Positions 15,977-23,656 are shown, counted from the first letter of the stretch. The stretch: 41,831 nt of DNA from Alphaproteobacteria bacterium (GCA_024742735.1 JANSXV010000010.1:1-41831), one strand, 5' to 3'. Program-made: numbers and translations. The notes: generated from the sequence alone by a model not told the origin.

Positions 15977-16729
15977 ATGAGCCAGCCGGCTCTCATACGG
16001 CGCCTCAAGCGCACGATGACGGCCCTGGGCGCTGTCGCGGCTTTCGCCGTGTCTGCGACCGCCCTGTCGTTCGCGCCTGCGGCCGTGGAGCGTCAGGACG
16101 ACGCCGCCCACTGGCGTGCGCTGGCCTCATCCTATGTCGAAACCTCCGGTCTTGAGGGCGCCGAAGCCCCGGCCGTGATCGAATTCGCCAGCTTCCAGGT
16201 CGAAGCCGATCACGAGGTCGGCGCACGCATCACCGCGCGCTCGCTGGACGATCTGCGCAGCTTCGATGCGTCCCACCTGGACACCGCCCGCCAGGCCGCG
16301 CGCGAGCGCCAGTGCCTGGCTGAGGCGATCTATTACGAGGCGCGCTCGGAAGGCTTTTCCGGCCAGGCGGCCGTGGCCGAAGTCGTGTTGAACCGGGTGC
16401 GTCACCGCGCCTATCCCGACACGGTCTGCGACGTGGTCTATCAGGGATCTGAGCGCTCCACCGGGTGCCAGTTCACCTTCACCTGCGACGGCTCCATGGC
16501 GATCCCGCCCTATGGCCGGGGTTGGGAGCAGTCCCAGCTGGTCGCCGAGCACGCCCTCATGGGCTTCGCCCAGCCCATGACACGGCGCGCTACGCACTAT
16601 CACACCACGGCGGTCGATCCGTACTGGAACGACTCCCTGGTGCGCACCCGCCGCATCGGCACCCACGTCTTCTACCGCTTCCCCAACCGGTCCGAGCGCC
16701 AGCTCCTGATCCGTGAACGCGAAGCCTGA
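15977..16729 (+). CDS. SleB-type cell wall hydrolase
   Basis: A 250-residue exported or membrane-anchored protein: a basic N-terminus (IRRLKRTM), one hydrophobic segment (ALGAVAAFAVSATALSFAPAA), a linker, then a SleB/hydrolase_2 domain from ~residue 108. The domain has CLAEAIYYEARSEGFSGQAAVAEVVLNRV, where E121 matches the catalytic Glu of SleB lytic transglycosylases, and DTVCDVVYQ, CQFTFTCDG, and HYHTTAVDPYWNDSL. It likely cleaves peptidoglycan glycan strands in the periplasm during growth or division, since the organism would not sporulate. GGAGGATTGCGAC before the ATG favours this start over one 15 bp upstream. Its 3' end overlaps the following TetR gene by 17 bp. Confidence 0.93.
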   Translation: MSQPALIRRLKRTMTALGAVAAFAVSATALSFAPAAVERQDDAAHWRALASSYVETSGLEGAEAPAVIEFASFQVEADHEVGARITARSLDDLRSFDASHLDTARQAARERQCLAEAIYYEARSEGFSGQAAVAEVVLNRVRHRAYPDTVCDVVYQGSERSTGCQFTFTCDGSMAIPPYGRGWEQSQLVAEHALMGFAQPMTRRATHYHTTAVDPYWNDSLVRTRRIGTHVFYRFPNRSERQLLIREREA

Positions 16730-17321
16730 CGCCGCCGGCGACGGTCTGCGCGCGCGCAAAAAGCGTGAAGTGCGAGAGCGCCTGTACTCTGAAGCCCTCA
16801 CGCTGTTCCGCCGCGACGGCTACGACGCCGTTTCCGTCAACGCCATCTGCGAAGCGTCCGGCGTCGCCAAGGGCACGTTTTTCAATCACTTCCCCACCAA
16901 GGACCATGTCCTGCTGGAGTGGTACCAACGCCTGAACGCCGCCGCCAACGCGGCTCCGCCGCCCGGACCGCTGGCCCAGCGCCTGATCGCCCTGGCGAGC
17001 GGCTTTTTCGACGTCACCCTCGCCGATCCCGATCTCTGGCGCGCCAAGCAGCAGCGCGCGGCGCTCAACGCCGACTTCCGCAAGGCGGAGCTGGCCAGCG
17101 ACGCCGAAACCCGGGCGCTGGCCGCAAAACTCTTCACCGACGCAGCAGCAGACCGCGCGCTTGCAGGCGGGCTCGACGCTGAGTCTTGCGCCGACCTGTT
17201 CGTGGCCATGCTCAGCGGCACGGTCCATGACTGGGTGCTGTCGGACGGTGCGATGGATTTCCGCCATGCCGTCACCCGCCGCACTGAAAGTCTCTGCGCG
17301 GCCCTTGCAGCGGGCGTCTGA
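16713..17321 (+). CDS. TetR-family transcriptional regulator
   Basis: A 202-residue TetR repressor. The N-terminal HTH spans residues ~43-66 (NAICEASGVAKGTFFNHFPTKDHVL), the family's most conserved stretch. The remaining ~130 residues form the helical ligand-binding/dimer domain, including FDVTLADPDLWRAKQQR and ADLFVAMLSGTVHDWVLSDG. It starts at GTG inside the 3' end of the wall hydrolase gene and is probably translated from the same message. The perfect palindrome 7 bp after its stop, just before the S41 lipoprotein gene, is the natural candidate operator. The ligand is unknown. Confidence 0.93.
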   Translation: MNAKPDAAGDGLRARKKREVRERLYSEALTLFRRDGYDAVSVNAICEASGVAKGTFFNHFPTKDHVLLEWYQRLNAAANAAPPPGPLAQRLIALASGFFDVTLADPDLWRAKQQRAALNADFRKAELASDAETRALAAKLFTDAAADRALAGGLDAESCADLFVAMLSGTVHDWVLSDGAMDFRHAVTRRTESLCAALAAGV

Positions 17322-17328
17322 ATTCCAT

Positions 17329-17350
17329 AAAAGTGACCGCGGTCACTTTT
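17329..17350. promoter_or_regulatory. Perfect 22-bp palindrome, likely TetR operator
   Basis: The left half AAAAGTGACCG (17329-17339) is followed by its exact reverse complement (17340-17350), with no spacer. It lies between the tetR stop (17321) and the S41 lipoprotein start (17361), and ends just before the GGAG ribosome-binding site. The size and symmetry are typical of TetR-family operators. Binding here would block the lipoprotein gene; it would not autoregulate tetR unless a second site exists upstream. Confidence 0.8.
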
Positions 17351-17360
17351 GGAGCTGTTC

Positions 17361-18785
17361 ATGATCCGCCCTTTCCTTGTTCTCACCGCGTGCACCCTGG
17401 CGTCGGCGTGCACCGCCGCTGAAAGCGAAGTGAGTTCTGTTAGGCCCTGGCTGAACGCCGGCCCGCTGACCCCGCTCTATACCGACGACGGCGCGACGGC
17501 GGCCGAGTATCGCGGCGTGTGGCGGTCTCGCGGCTATGGCTGGGTGCTGGAGATCGATGAGCAGGGAGTCACGCGCTATCAGGAGGGTGAGGTCTGCTAC
17601 CCGACGCCGGAGGCGACGCGCCAGATGTCGGCCATGGCCTTGGTCAGCTATCGCTACGCCCGCGCCCTTCCCGGAGACGCGGCGATTTTCCAGCTTCTGG
17701 ACGGCGATACGAATGTCGTGTTCGACCGGCTGGACGCCCTGCCCGCAGCCTGCAGCGAGCCGGTCGACACCTCACCGACCGCCGCGGCTGCAGCCTTCCT
17801 CGATCATTTCGAGCGTCACTACGTCTTCTTCGATCGCCGCCTGCCCGACCGCCAGGCGCGCGCCGAGCAGCTTCTCCGGACCGTCCATGACGAGATGGAC
17901 GAAGCTGAACTCTGGAACGCGCTGACCGCCTATATGGACGGCCTCTCCGACAGCCATACCAAGCTGATCGGCGCGGTCGACGGCGAACCGCGCCGCCAGC
18001 AGGACGGTCAGGGCGAGACGCTGCCAACTGTGCGTGCCGGGATGGGCGAGCAGAGCTGGCTCATCGGCCTGATCGACCAGACGATGGGAGAGCTGGGCGA
18101 AACCGGCGTCCACACCCTCAACGATCGCCTCGTCTGGGGCATGATCGAACCGGAGCCCGGCCGCCGCATCGGCTATCTCCAGCTTTTCGTCATGGGTGGT
18201 TTCACCGACCGGACCGACTTCGCCAGCGAGGCCTGGGCGGACGCCGAGATGGCGGCGCTCAACGCCGCCCTCGATGAGGCCTTCGCGGCCTTTGACGACG
18301 CCGAGGCCGTGATCGTCGACCTGTCCAATAATCGCGGCGGCTGGGACCGTGTCGCCAAAGCCCTGCCCGGCCGGTTCACCGATCAGGGCTTCCCCGGCTT
18401 CACCACGGTCAGCCGGGCCTCAGGCCTCGCGCCCTTCCCTCATGTGATCGCACCTGCTGACGGGCCGCGCTTCACCGGGCCGGTGCGTCTGCTGACCAGC
18501 GATGTGACGGTCAGCGGCGGGGAGCTGGCGGCGCTGGCCTTCCGCCAGCTGCCCAATGTCACGCACTATGGCGGAACGACCCGGGGCAGCTTCTCCACGC
18601 CGCTCGCCAAGCCGCTACCCAATGGCTGGCTGCTGGAGCTGTCCAACGAGGTGTTCGCAGCGCCCGATGGCGCGGTGTTCGAGGAGACCGGGATCGCCCC
18701 GGATGTGGCGCTGGAGGTCTATCCCGAAAGCGATCCCATCGCCGGGCACTGGCGGGCGGTGATGGCGCTGGCGTCGGAGGGCTGA
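17361..18785 (+). CDS. S41-family (IRBP/tail-specific type) peptidase-like lipoprotein
   Basis: A 474-residue protein with a lipoprotein signal: MIRPFLVLTACTLASAC, lipobox LASAC with C17 as the lipidated residue. The C-terminal ~200 residues resemble S41 proteases of the interphotoreceptor-retinoid-binding type: AVIVDLSNNRGGWDRVAKAL, RLLTSDVTVSGGELAALAF (S in the nucleophile region), YGGTTRGSFSTP and FEETGIAPDVALEVYP. The usual Lys-containing motif is not obvious, so activity is uncertain. The N-terminal part contains tryptophan- and acid-rich sequence without a clear PDZ domain. I use the ATG after GGAG (17351-17354), not the upstream TTG, because only this start gives a clean lipobox. It probably faces the periplasm and is controlled by the palindrome just upstream. 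Confidence 0.85.
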   Translation: MIRPFLVLTACTLASACTAAESEVSSVRPWLNAGPLTPLYTDDGATAAEYRGVWRSRGYGWVLEIDEQGVTRYQEGEVCYPTPEATRQMSAMALVSYRYARALPGDAAIFQLLDGDTNVVFDRLDALPAACSEPVDTSPTAAAAAFLDHFERHYVFFDRRLPDRQARAEQLLRTVHDEMDEAELWNALTAYMDGLSDSHTKLIGAVDGEPRRQQDGQGETLPTVRAGMGEQSWLIGLIDQTMGELGETGVHTLNDRLVWGMIEPEPGRRIGYLQLFVMGGFTDRTDFASEAWADAEMAALNAALDEAFAAFDDAEAVIVDLSNNRGGWDRVAKALPGRFTDQGFPGFTTVSRASGLAPFPHVIAPADGPRFTGPVRLLTSDVTVSGGELAALAFRQLPNVTHYGGTTRGSFSTPLAKPLPNGWLLELSNEVFAAPDGAVFEETGIAPDVALEVYPESDPIAGHWRAVMALASEG

Positions 18786-18804
18786 GGGTTTCGACCAAGC
18801 ACTT

Positions 18805-18900
18805 GAACCCCCGGGCAAGCGCAGCGCCGACCCGGGGCCTCCCTGCGAACTCGCACAAAGGTCCCGGCTCTGCGCCGCTTAGCGGCTTGGCCGGGAATTC
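18805..18900 (+). repeat. Dispersed palindromic repeat A, copy 2
   Basis: About 96 bp between the S41 lipoprotein gene and nadC (convergent genes). It matches the glyS-embedded copy at 11674-11777 in order and orientation, sharing GGCCTCCCTGCGAACTCGCA versus GACCTCCCCGCGAGCTCGCA, then AAAGGTCCCGG, then GGCTTGGCCGGGAATTC at the right end. The left end (GAACCCCCGGGCAAGC) is more diverged. It occupies nearly the whole gap and, being able to fold, may act as a bidirectional 3' hairpin. Confidence 0.75.
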
Positions 18901-18918
18901 AGTAAGAGGTTGAGTGAC

Positions 18919-19764
18919 CTAAACCGCGTCCAGCCCGAAGTCGAAGTTGACCGCGGAATGCGTGATCGCGCCGACGCTGATCACGTCAACGCCGGTTTCT
19001 GCGATGGCGCGGACTGTGTCGATCGTTACCCCGCCGGAGGCTTCCAGCGTGACCTTTCCCTTTGCGGCCATCACAGCCGTGCGCAGGTCGTCGAGGGAGA
19101 AATTATCCAGCAGGACGCTTTCGGCGCCGGCTTCAATCGCATCGCCCAGCTGATCGAGCCGGTCCACCTCCACCGCCACGCGGGTCATGTGGCCGGCGAA
19201 GGCCTTCGCCCGGCGCACCGCTTCGCCGACGCCGCCGCACACGGCCACGTGATTGTCCTTGATCAGGATCGCATCATCCAGGCCGAAGCGGTGGCTCGCT
19301 CCGCCGCCGGCTCGCACGGCCTGCAGCTCCAGCGCGCGCAGGCCGGGCGTGGTCTTGCGGGTGTGGGCGATGACCGCGCCGGTCCCAGCGATCGCGGCGG
19401 CGTAGCGCCGCGTCAGGGTGGCGACGCCGGACAGCCGGCCCAGGAAATTCAGCGCGCTTCGCTCGGCCGTCAAGAGCGAGCGCGCGGGACCTTCAAGGCG
19501 GGCGATCGACTGGCTCTTGTGCACCTCGTCGCCGTCGCAGATGCGCCAGTCACAGGCGATCTCCGGATCCACCTGCGCCATGACTTCCTCGGCGGCCTGG
19601 CGCCCGGAGAGGACGCCTTCGGCGCGGCTGACGATCTCGAACGCCGCCACTGCGTCTTCGGGGATCGTCGCCAGCGAGGTCAGGTCGCCGCGCCCGCCCA
19701 GATCTTCATCCAGGGCCAGCGCCACGATCTCGGCGACGATGCCGCGGGGAACGGGAGGGATCAT
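18919..19764 (-). CDS. nadC: Nicotinate-nucleotide pyrophosphorylase (quinolinate phosphoribosyltransferase)
   Basis: A 281-residue NadC that condenses quinolinate with PRPP to form nicotinate mononucleotide, CO2 and PPi, the third step of de novo NAD synthesis. Conserved motifs: LDEDLGGRGDLTS, ERSALNFLGRLSGVAT, HTRKTTPGLRALE, KAVRAGGG-like AVRAGGGASHR with FGLDDAILIKDNH, VEVDRLDQL, VLLDNFSLDDLR and LEASGGVTIDTV with the final ISVGAITHS. Length is typical. Its start overlaps the nadB stop by 4 bp, so it is translated with nadB as the last gene of the NAD cluster. Confidence 0.97.
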   Translation of the reverse strand: MIPPVPRGIVAEIVALALDEDLGGRGDLTSLATIPEDAVAAFEIVSRAEGVLSGRQAAEEVMAQVDPEIACDWRICDGDEVHKSQSIARLEGPARSLLTAERSALNFLGRLSGVATLTRRYAAAIAGTGAVIAHTRKTTPGLRALELQAVRAGGGASHRFGLDDAILIKDNHVAVCGGVGEAVRRAKAFAGHMTRVAVEVDRLDQLGDAIEAGAESVLLDNFSLDDLRTAVMAAKGKVTLEASGGVTIDTVRAIAETGVDVISVGAITHSAVNFDFGLDAV

Positions 19765-21290
19765 TCGGCAAACTCCGCCTTGGCGGGGGTGGGAACAGTG
19801 ACAGCGCGAGCGTCGTCCAGCGTCAGACGGGTCGAGACGGCGCGCTCGGACCGCGCAGGGAAGTCGCTGCGGAAATGCCCGCCCCGGCTTTCAGTGCGTT
19901 TCAAAGCGCCGGCGGCGACGAAGCGCGCGGCGATGAGCGCCGGGGCCGGCCCGTAACGCTCCTCCAGCTGATCAATGGCGGCCAACAGGCGTGACAGCCC
20001 GGCGGCGTCGCGCTCAACCCCGGCGTCCAGCGCCATGACCTGGCGCAGGCGCTGCAGCGCCGGGGCCGGCAAGACCGGCGGCGCGGACGGCTCCAGCGGC
20101 TCAAGCGGGCGAGGCGCCGCCTCACGCAGCGCCTGCGCGGCCCGGCGTCCGAACACCAGCCCGTCCAGAAGGGAGTTGGACGCCAGACGGTTCGCGCCGT
20201 GCACGCCCGTGCAGGCGCATTCGCCGACCGCCCAAAGGCCCGGCACGCCGGTGAAGCCATCGAGATCCGTCGCGATGCCGCCCATGTGATAATGCGCGGC
20301 CGGCGCCACGGGGATCGGCGCGCGGCGCGGGTCGATTCCGCCGCTCATGGCGGCTGCAAACACGGCCGGGAATCGATCCGGGAAGGCCTCGCCCACGGCG
20401 GCGCGCGCATCCAGGAGGGCGCCCTCGCCTCGCTTGATCTGGCGATGGACGGCGCGCGCGACCACGTCGCGCGGCGCCAGCTCGGCGTCGGCGTGGACCG
20501 ATTTCATGAAGCGCCGGCCCTTGGCGTCGATCAGGGTCGCGCCCTCCCCACGCAGCGCCTCGGTGGCGAGCGGAGCGGGATCGCGGCCGATATCAATGGC
20601 GGTGGGGTGGAACTGGACGAATTCGGGATCCCGGATCACCGCGCCGAGCTCCGCCGCCATGGCGAGCGCCTGGCCCTGGCTGGTCCAGGGCGTCGTGGTC
20701 ACAGCGTAAAGCCCGCCCAGAGACCCGGTCGCCAGAACCGTGTCCGAGGCCTCGATCCGCTGCAGACCACCGTCTGCGTCACGGGCCAGCACACCGGCGC
20801 ACCCGCCGTTCGCGTCGCGCAGCAGGGTCTCGGCCCGCCAGCCTTCGCGGATGTCGATATGGGGCGCAGCCTTCACGGCCCTGATGAGCGCGGCGAGAAT
20901 ACCCGCACCGGCCTGATCGCCCTTCACCCGGGCGACGCGGGCGCGGCTATGGGCGGCTTCGCGCGACAGGGCCCAGGCCCCGCCCGCCTTCTCGAACGGC
21001 GCGCCCAGCGCGAACAGGTCCTCAATCTCGCGCGGCCCGGCTTCGGCGAGCAGACGCGCGGCGTCTTCATCCACCAGCCCTGCGCCCGCCGCGATCGTGT
21101 CTTCGGCGTGCAGCGCCGGCGCATCATCTCCACCCAGCGCCGCCGCCACCCCGCCCTGCGCCCACGCCGTGGACGCGCCCTCGCCGAGCCTGCCGCCGGT
21201 CAGCAGGACAACGGGCCGCGGCGCGGCGTGCAGCGCGGTCCAGAGCCCGGCAATGCCTGCGCCGGCGATGATGAGGGGGTGGGTCACCAT
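19761..21290 (-). CDS. nadB: L-aspartate oxidase
   Basis: A 509-residue flavoenzyme that oxidises L-aspartate to iminoaspartate, the substrate NadA uses next. The N-terminal FAD fold is LIIAGAGIAGLWTALHAA (GxGxxG), with GEGASTAWAQGGVAAALG, HTD-type region, VLATGSLGGLYAVTTTP, EFVQFHPTAID, EALRGEGATLID, HYHMGGIATDLDG, the FAD-binding WAVGECACTGVHGANRLASN and SLLDGLVFGRRAA. The C-terminal domain is slightly short. The first two codons are ATG-GTG. The stop of the upstream chimeric ORF lies inside this start region (ATGGTGA), giving a 7-bp overlap and probable coupling. Its first 63 bp recur, diverged, at the head of that upstream ORF. Confidence 0.97.
   Translation of the reverse strand: MVTHPLIIAGAGIAGLWTALHAAPRPVVLLTGGRLGEGASTAWAQGGVAAALGGDDAPALHAEDTIAAGAGLVDEDAARLLAEAGPREIEDLFALGAPFEKAGGAWALSREAAHSRARVARVKGDQAGAGILAALIRAVKAAPHIDIREGWRAETLLRDANGGCAGVLARDADGGLQRIEASDTVLATGSLGGLYAVTTTPWTSQGQALAMAAELGAVIRDPEFVQFHPTAIDIGRDPAPLATEALRGEGATLIDAKGRRFMKSVHADAELAPRDVVARAVHRQIKRGEGALLDARAAVGEAFPDRFPAVFAAAMSGGIDPRRAPIPVAPAAHYHMGGIATDLDGFTGVPGLWAVGECACTGVHGANRLASNSLLDGLVFGRRAAQALREAAPRPLEPLEPSAPPVLPAPALQRLRQVMALDAGVERDAAGLSRLLAAIDQLEERYGPAPALIAARFVAAGALKRTESRGGHFRSDFPARSERAVSTRLTLDDARAVTVPTPAKAEFAE
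21224..21286. repeat. 63-bp direct repeat, copy in nadB 5' end
   Basis: This covers codons 2 to about 22 of nadB (the FAD-binding beta-alpha unit). It aligns without gaps to 22261-22323, with 8 differences in 63 positions by my count (about 87% identity). This is the ancestral copy because it is an essential part of the nadB coding sequence. Confidence 0.85.
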
Positions 21291-22324
21291 GGAACTATTG
21301 ATCCGTCCTCGTGCCTTAACACCCGCTGGCAGACATAGGGCGCATTCAGCATCAGCGCGTCGGAATAAGTGAGAGGCCAGCGATCTGCACAGCGGCGCTC
21401 CACGCAGAAGCAGGCGACGAAATACCCATCATCGGCAAAGTCATCCGCCTCTTCAGCGGGCCTCGGAGTGAATATCTGCGTCGGACGATGAGCCGGATTC
21501 GAACGAAAGCGATTGAGAGGCGACCGAGCGAACCCCTCATGAATGCTCAGCCTCGTACCGATCACACCGCTCTCATCAGTCTGCGGGTCAGGTCCGTCGA
21601 GTAGCGTCAAGCCGGCGACCTCAAGCAGTCCGCGCTCAACTGCTCCAGGCAATTGCGCGACATCCAAGTCACCAGCCACTCCACGATTGCCTTCGCCGAC
21701 AACGCGGCGGCCGGGACCAGTCTCGACAGATATGATCCGCACGTCCGACAACTCCACGCGCGCAGAGGCGCTGCTGTGGCAATATCCAGACGTCCAGACA
21801 ATCAGATCCGGATTGGCATCCTGATAGGCGCGGTTCGCAACATAGGCCTGCCTGCAATAATTCCGCAGAAACCCGACCAGCTCCACCCACGCCCCGTCAA
21901 GTGCCTGGAACTCCGGCTGTGGGTCGTGAAACGACATGATCTTGAGGTCGGGCTGAAAGTACCAGAACTGCCCTGGCTCACGTTGGAGGTCGCCGATCGA
22001 GTCGACGATTGAAGCCTGGCTGAGATGAGTCAGCCCGACTCGAACTTCTCCAACCAATCGGACCCATGAACACTCCAGAGAAGAGGGCTCGTATAAATTC
22101 TGCGCCGCTTCTCCGAAAAGAGTCTCAGAGACGCCCACCCAGACCGCTTGCTCTGGTGAGGCCGCCTCCCGCGGCGTCTCGGCCGCGTCCACATCGAACC
22201 AGCACTCTATCGGATCACCCTGAATGGCGCCCGCAGCTTCTGCATCGGCGCCAACCGCTGCGGCGTGCGGCGCGGTCCAGAGGGCTGCGATCCCGGCGCC
22301 GGCGATGATGAGGAGGTGGGTCAT
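21284..22324 (-). CDS. Chimeric ORF: nadB 5' end fused to an unknown protein
   Basis: A 346-residue ORF between nadA and nadB. Residues 1-~22 (MTHLLIIAGAGIAALWTAPH) copy the NadB N-terminus. From ~residue 24 (VGADAEAAGAIQGDPIECWF) it is unrelated, with blocks SLECSWVRLVGEVRVGLTHL, GAWVELVGFLRNYCRQAYVA, LIVWTSGYCHSSASARVELS and a C-terminal ADRWPLTYSDALMLNAPYVC. I recognise no family. Several cysteines and tryptophans would suit an exported protein, and the NadB-derived hydrophobic run followed by PHAAAVGA could by chance serve as a signal-like segment, but it lacks basic residues. Base composition is clearly less GC-rich than in nadA or nadB. It ends inside the nadB start. It may be a functional acquired gene or a decaying insertion that has kept an open frame. 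Confidence 0.65.
   Translation of the reverse strand: MTHLLIIAGAGIAALWTAPHAAAVGADAEAAGAIQGDPIECWFDVDAAETPREAASPEQAVWVGVSETLFGEAAQNLYEPSSLECSWVRLVGEVRVGLTHLSQASIVDSIGDLQREPGQFWYFQPDLKIMSFHDPQPEFQALDGAWVELVGFLRNYCRQAYVANRAYQDANPDLIVWTSGYCHSSASARVELSDVRIISVETGPGRRVVGEGNRGVAGDLDVAQLPGAVERGLLEVAGLTLLDGPDPQTDESGVIGTRLSIHEGFARSPLNRFRSNPAHRPTQIFTPRPAEEADDFADDGYFVACFCVERRCADRWPLTYSDALMLNAPYVCQRVLRHEDGSIVPW
22261..22323. repeat. 63-bp direct repeat, copy at head of chimeric ORF
   Basis: Ungapped match to 21224-21286 (nadB codons 2-22). The chimeric ORF's ATG corresponds to the GTG second codon of nadB. The two copies bracket about 974 bp of lower-GC sequence, which is the layout expected if a segment was inserted with duplication of the nadB 5' end. 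Confidence 0.85.
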
Positions 22325-22340
22325 AGGTCTTTCGCTTCAG

Positions 22341-22438
22341 CCCCCACCCCGGCCCTCCCCCGAGGGGGAGGGAGAAGTGAGCGGTGCGATGATCGGAACA
22401 GGTCTCCCTCCCCTTGAGGGGAGGGTCGGGGTGGGGTG
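22341..22438 (-). repeat. Dispersed palindromic repeat B, copy 2
   Basis: A 98-bp element between nadA and the chimeric ORF, starting 9 bp after the nadA stop. Read on the minus strand it starts CACCCCACCCCGACCCTCCC, has a CTCAAG hairpin arm, a short core, then a CTCGGG hairpin arm ending CCGGGGTGGGGG. This is the same architecture as 12532-12687 with an unrelated, shorter core. The two stable hairpins could attenuate transcription or protect the nadA message. Confidence 0.85.
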
Positions 22439-22446
22439 CGCGGTCG

Positions 22447-23562
22447 CTAGACCGCTACATACGGCACGGCGACCGCGTCGCGGCCCGTGTCGAAGTGCGG
22501 CGGCTTGTCGGCCTTGGGCAGGTCGAGCATCGCCTGCAACGACGCGCGCGCCTTCGCGGCGATGACCGGATCGACGGTCACCTCGTGTTTTAAATCGCGC
22601 AGGGCTTCGTAGATGCCGGTCAGCGTGATGCGCTTCATGTGCGGGCACAGATTGCAGGGCTTCACGAACTGAACGCCGGGATTCTCCACCGCCACATTGT
22701 CGCTCATGGAGCATTCGGTGATCAGGATCGCTTTTTTCGGGCTGTGATCCTTCACATAGCCGGCCATGGCCCCCGTCGACCCGGCGAAGTCCGCCTTTGC
22801 CATCACCTCCGGCGGGCACTCGGGGTGGGTCAGGATCACCGCGTCAGGGTGGGCCGCGCGCAGGTCTTCGATGTCCTCCGGCGTGAACTGCTCGTGGACT
22901 TCGCAGGAGCCCTTCCAGGTCAGGATCTTGATGTCGGTCTGGGCGGCGACGTTCTTGGCCAGGTACTCGTCGGGGATCATGATCACCGTGTCGACGCCCC
23001 ACTGGGCCGCCACCGCCTCGACCACCTGCACGGCGTTGGAGCTGGTGCAGCAGATGTCGGCATACGCCTTCACGTCGGCGGAGGTGTTCACATAGGTGAC
23101 GATGGGCAGATCGGGATAGGCCGCCTTGATGCGCTGCACGTCCTCGCCGGTGATGGAAGCGGCCAGCGAACAGCCCGCCTCCATGTCCGGGATCAGCACC
23201 GTCTTGTTCGGGGAGAGGATTTTCGCGGTCTCGGCCATGAAGTGCACGCCGGCCTGGACGATCACGTCCTCCTCGGCTTCAGCCGCGACCTGGGCGAGCT
23301 TCAGGGAATCCCCCGTGATATCGCCGACGCAGTTGAAGATTTCCGGCGTCATGTAGTTGTGGGCGAGGATGGTCGCGCCGCGCTGTTCCTTCAGGCGCAG
23401 GATCCCATCAATGAGGGGTGCGAATTTCGGCCACTCCATGGGCGTGATCACGTCCTTTACGCGCTCATAGAGATGATCCACGCGCGCCCTAACCGCATCG
23501 TCATAGACGAGCGCGTCAGCCTGTGGCCATTGCGTGTCGGCGCTGAAAGTCATGCCGTCCAT
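22447..23562 (-). CDS. nadA: Quinolinate synthase A
   Basis: A 371-residue [4Fe-4S] enzyme that condenses iminoaspartate with dihydroxyacetone phosphate to quinolinate. Motifs: ATILAHNYMTPEIF, VGDITGDSLKLAQVAAE, VQAGVHFMAETAKILSP, LIPDMEAGCSLA (first cluster Cys), YVNTSADVKAYADICCTSSN, HPECPPEV (second Cys region), FAGSTGAM, and FVKPCNLCPHMKRITL with the last cluster Cys. It belongs to the longer, E. coli-like form. GGGAGGCGACC precedes the ATG, supporting this start. It is the first structural gene of the NAD cluster and has its own 168-bp upstream region with two operator-like inverted repeats. Confidence 0.98.
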   Translation of the reverse strand: MDGMTFSADTQWPQADALVYDDAVRARVDHLYERVKDVITPMEWPKFAPLIDGILRLKEQRGATILAHNYMTPEIFNCVGDITGDSLKLAQVAAEAEEDVIVQAGVHFMAETAKILSPNKTVLIPDMEAGCSLAASITGEDVQRIKAAYPDLPIVTYVNTSADVKAYADICCTSSNAVQVVEAVAAQWGVDTVIMIPDEYLAKNVAAQTDIKILTWKGSCEVHEQFTPEDIEDLRAAHPDAVILTHPECPPEVMAKADFAGSTGAMAGYVKDHSPKKAILITECSMSDNVAVENPGVQFVKPCNLCPHMKRITLTGIYEALRDLKHEVTVDPVIAAKARASLQAMLDLPKADKPPHFDTGRDAVAVPYVAV

Positions 23563-23591
23563 GGTCGCCTCCCGGTCGAATCGCGGCGGGG

Positions 23592-23613
23592 TTTTTGCTC
23601 GATTTGAGCATTT
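23592..23613. promoter_or_regulatory. Operator candidate 1 upstream of nadA
   Basis: The perfect inverted repeat TGCTC-GATTT-GAGCA (23596-23610) in a T-rich/AT-rich frame (TTTT before, TTT after), 30 bp upstream of the nadA start codon. A near-identical site lies 65 bp away. On the minus strand TTGCAG (about 23629-23634) and AATGCT may form a promoter overlapping this site, which would allow repression; the promoter call is weak. The adjacent NadQ-like gene is the obvious candidate regulator. Confidence 0.65.
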
Positions 23614-23656
23614 CTCCGGCGCGAAGGTGCTGCAAAACGAAGGGGTCGCTGCAGCA

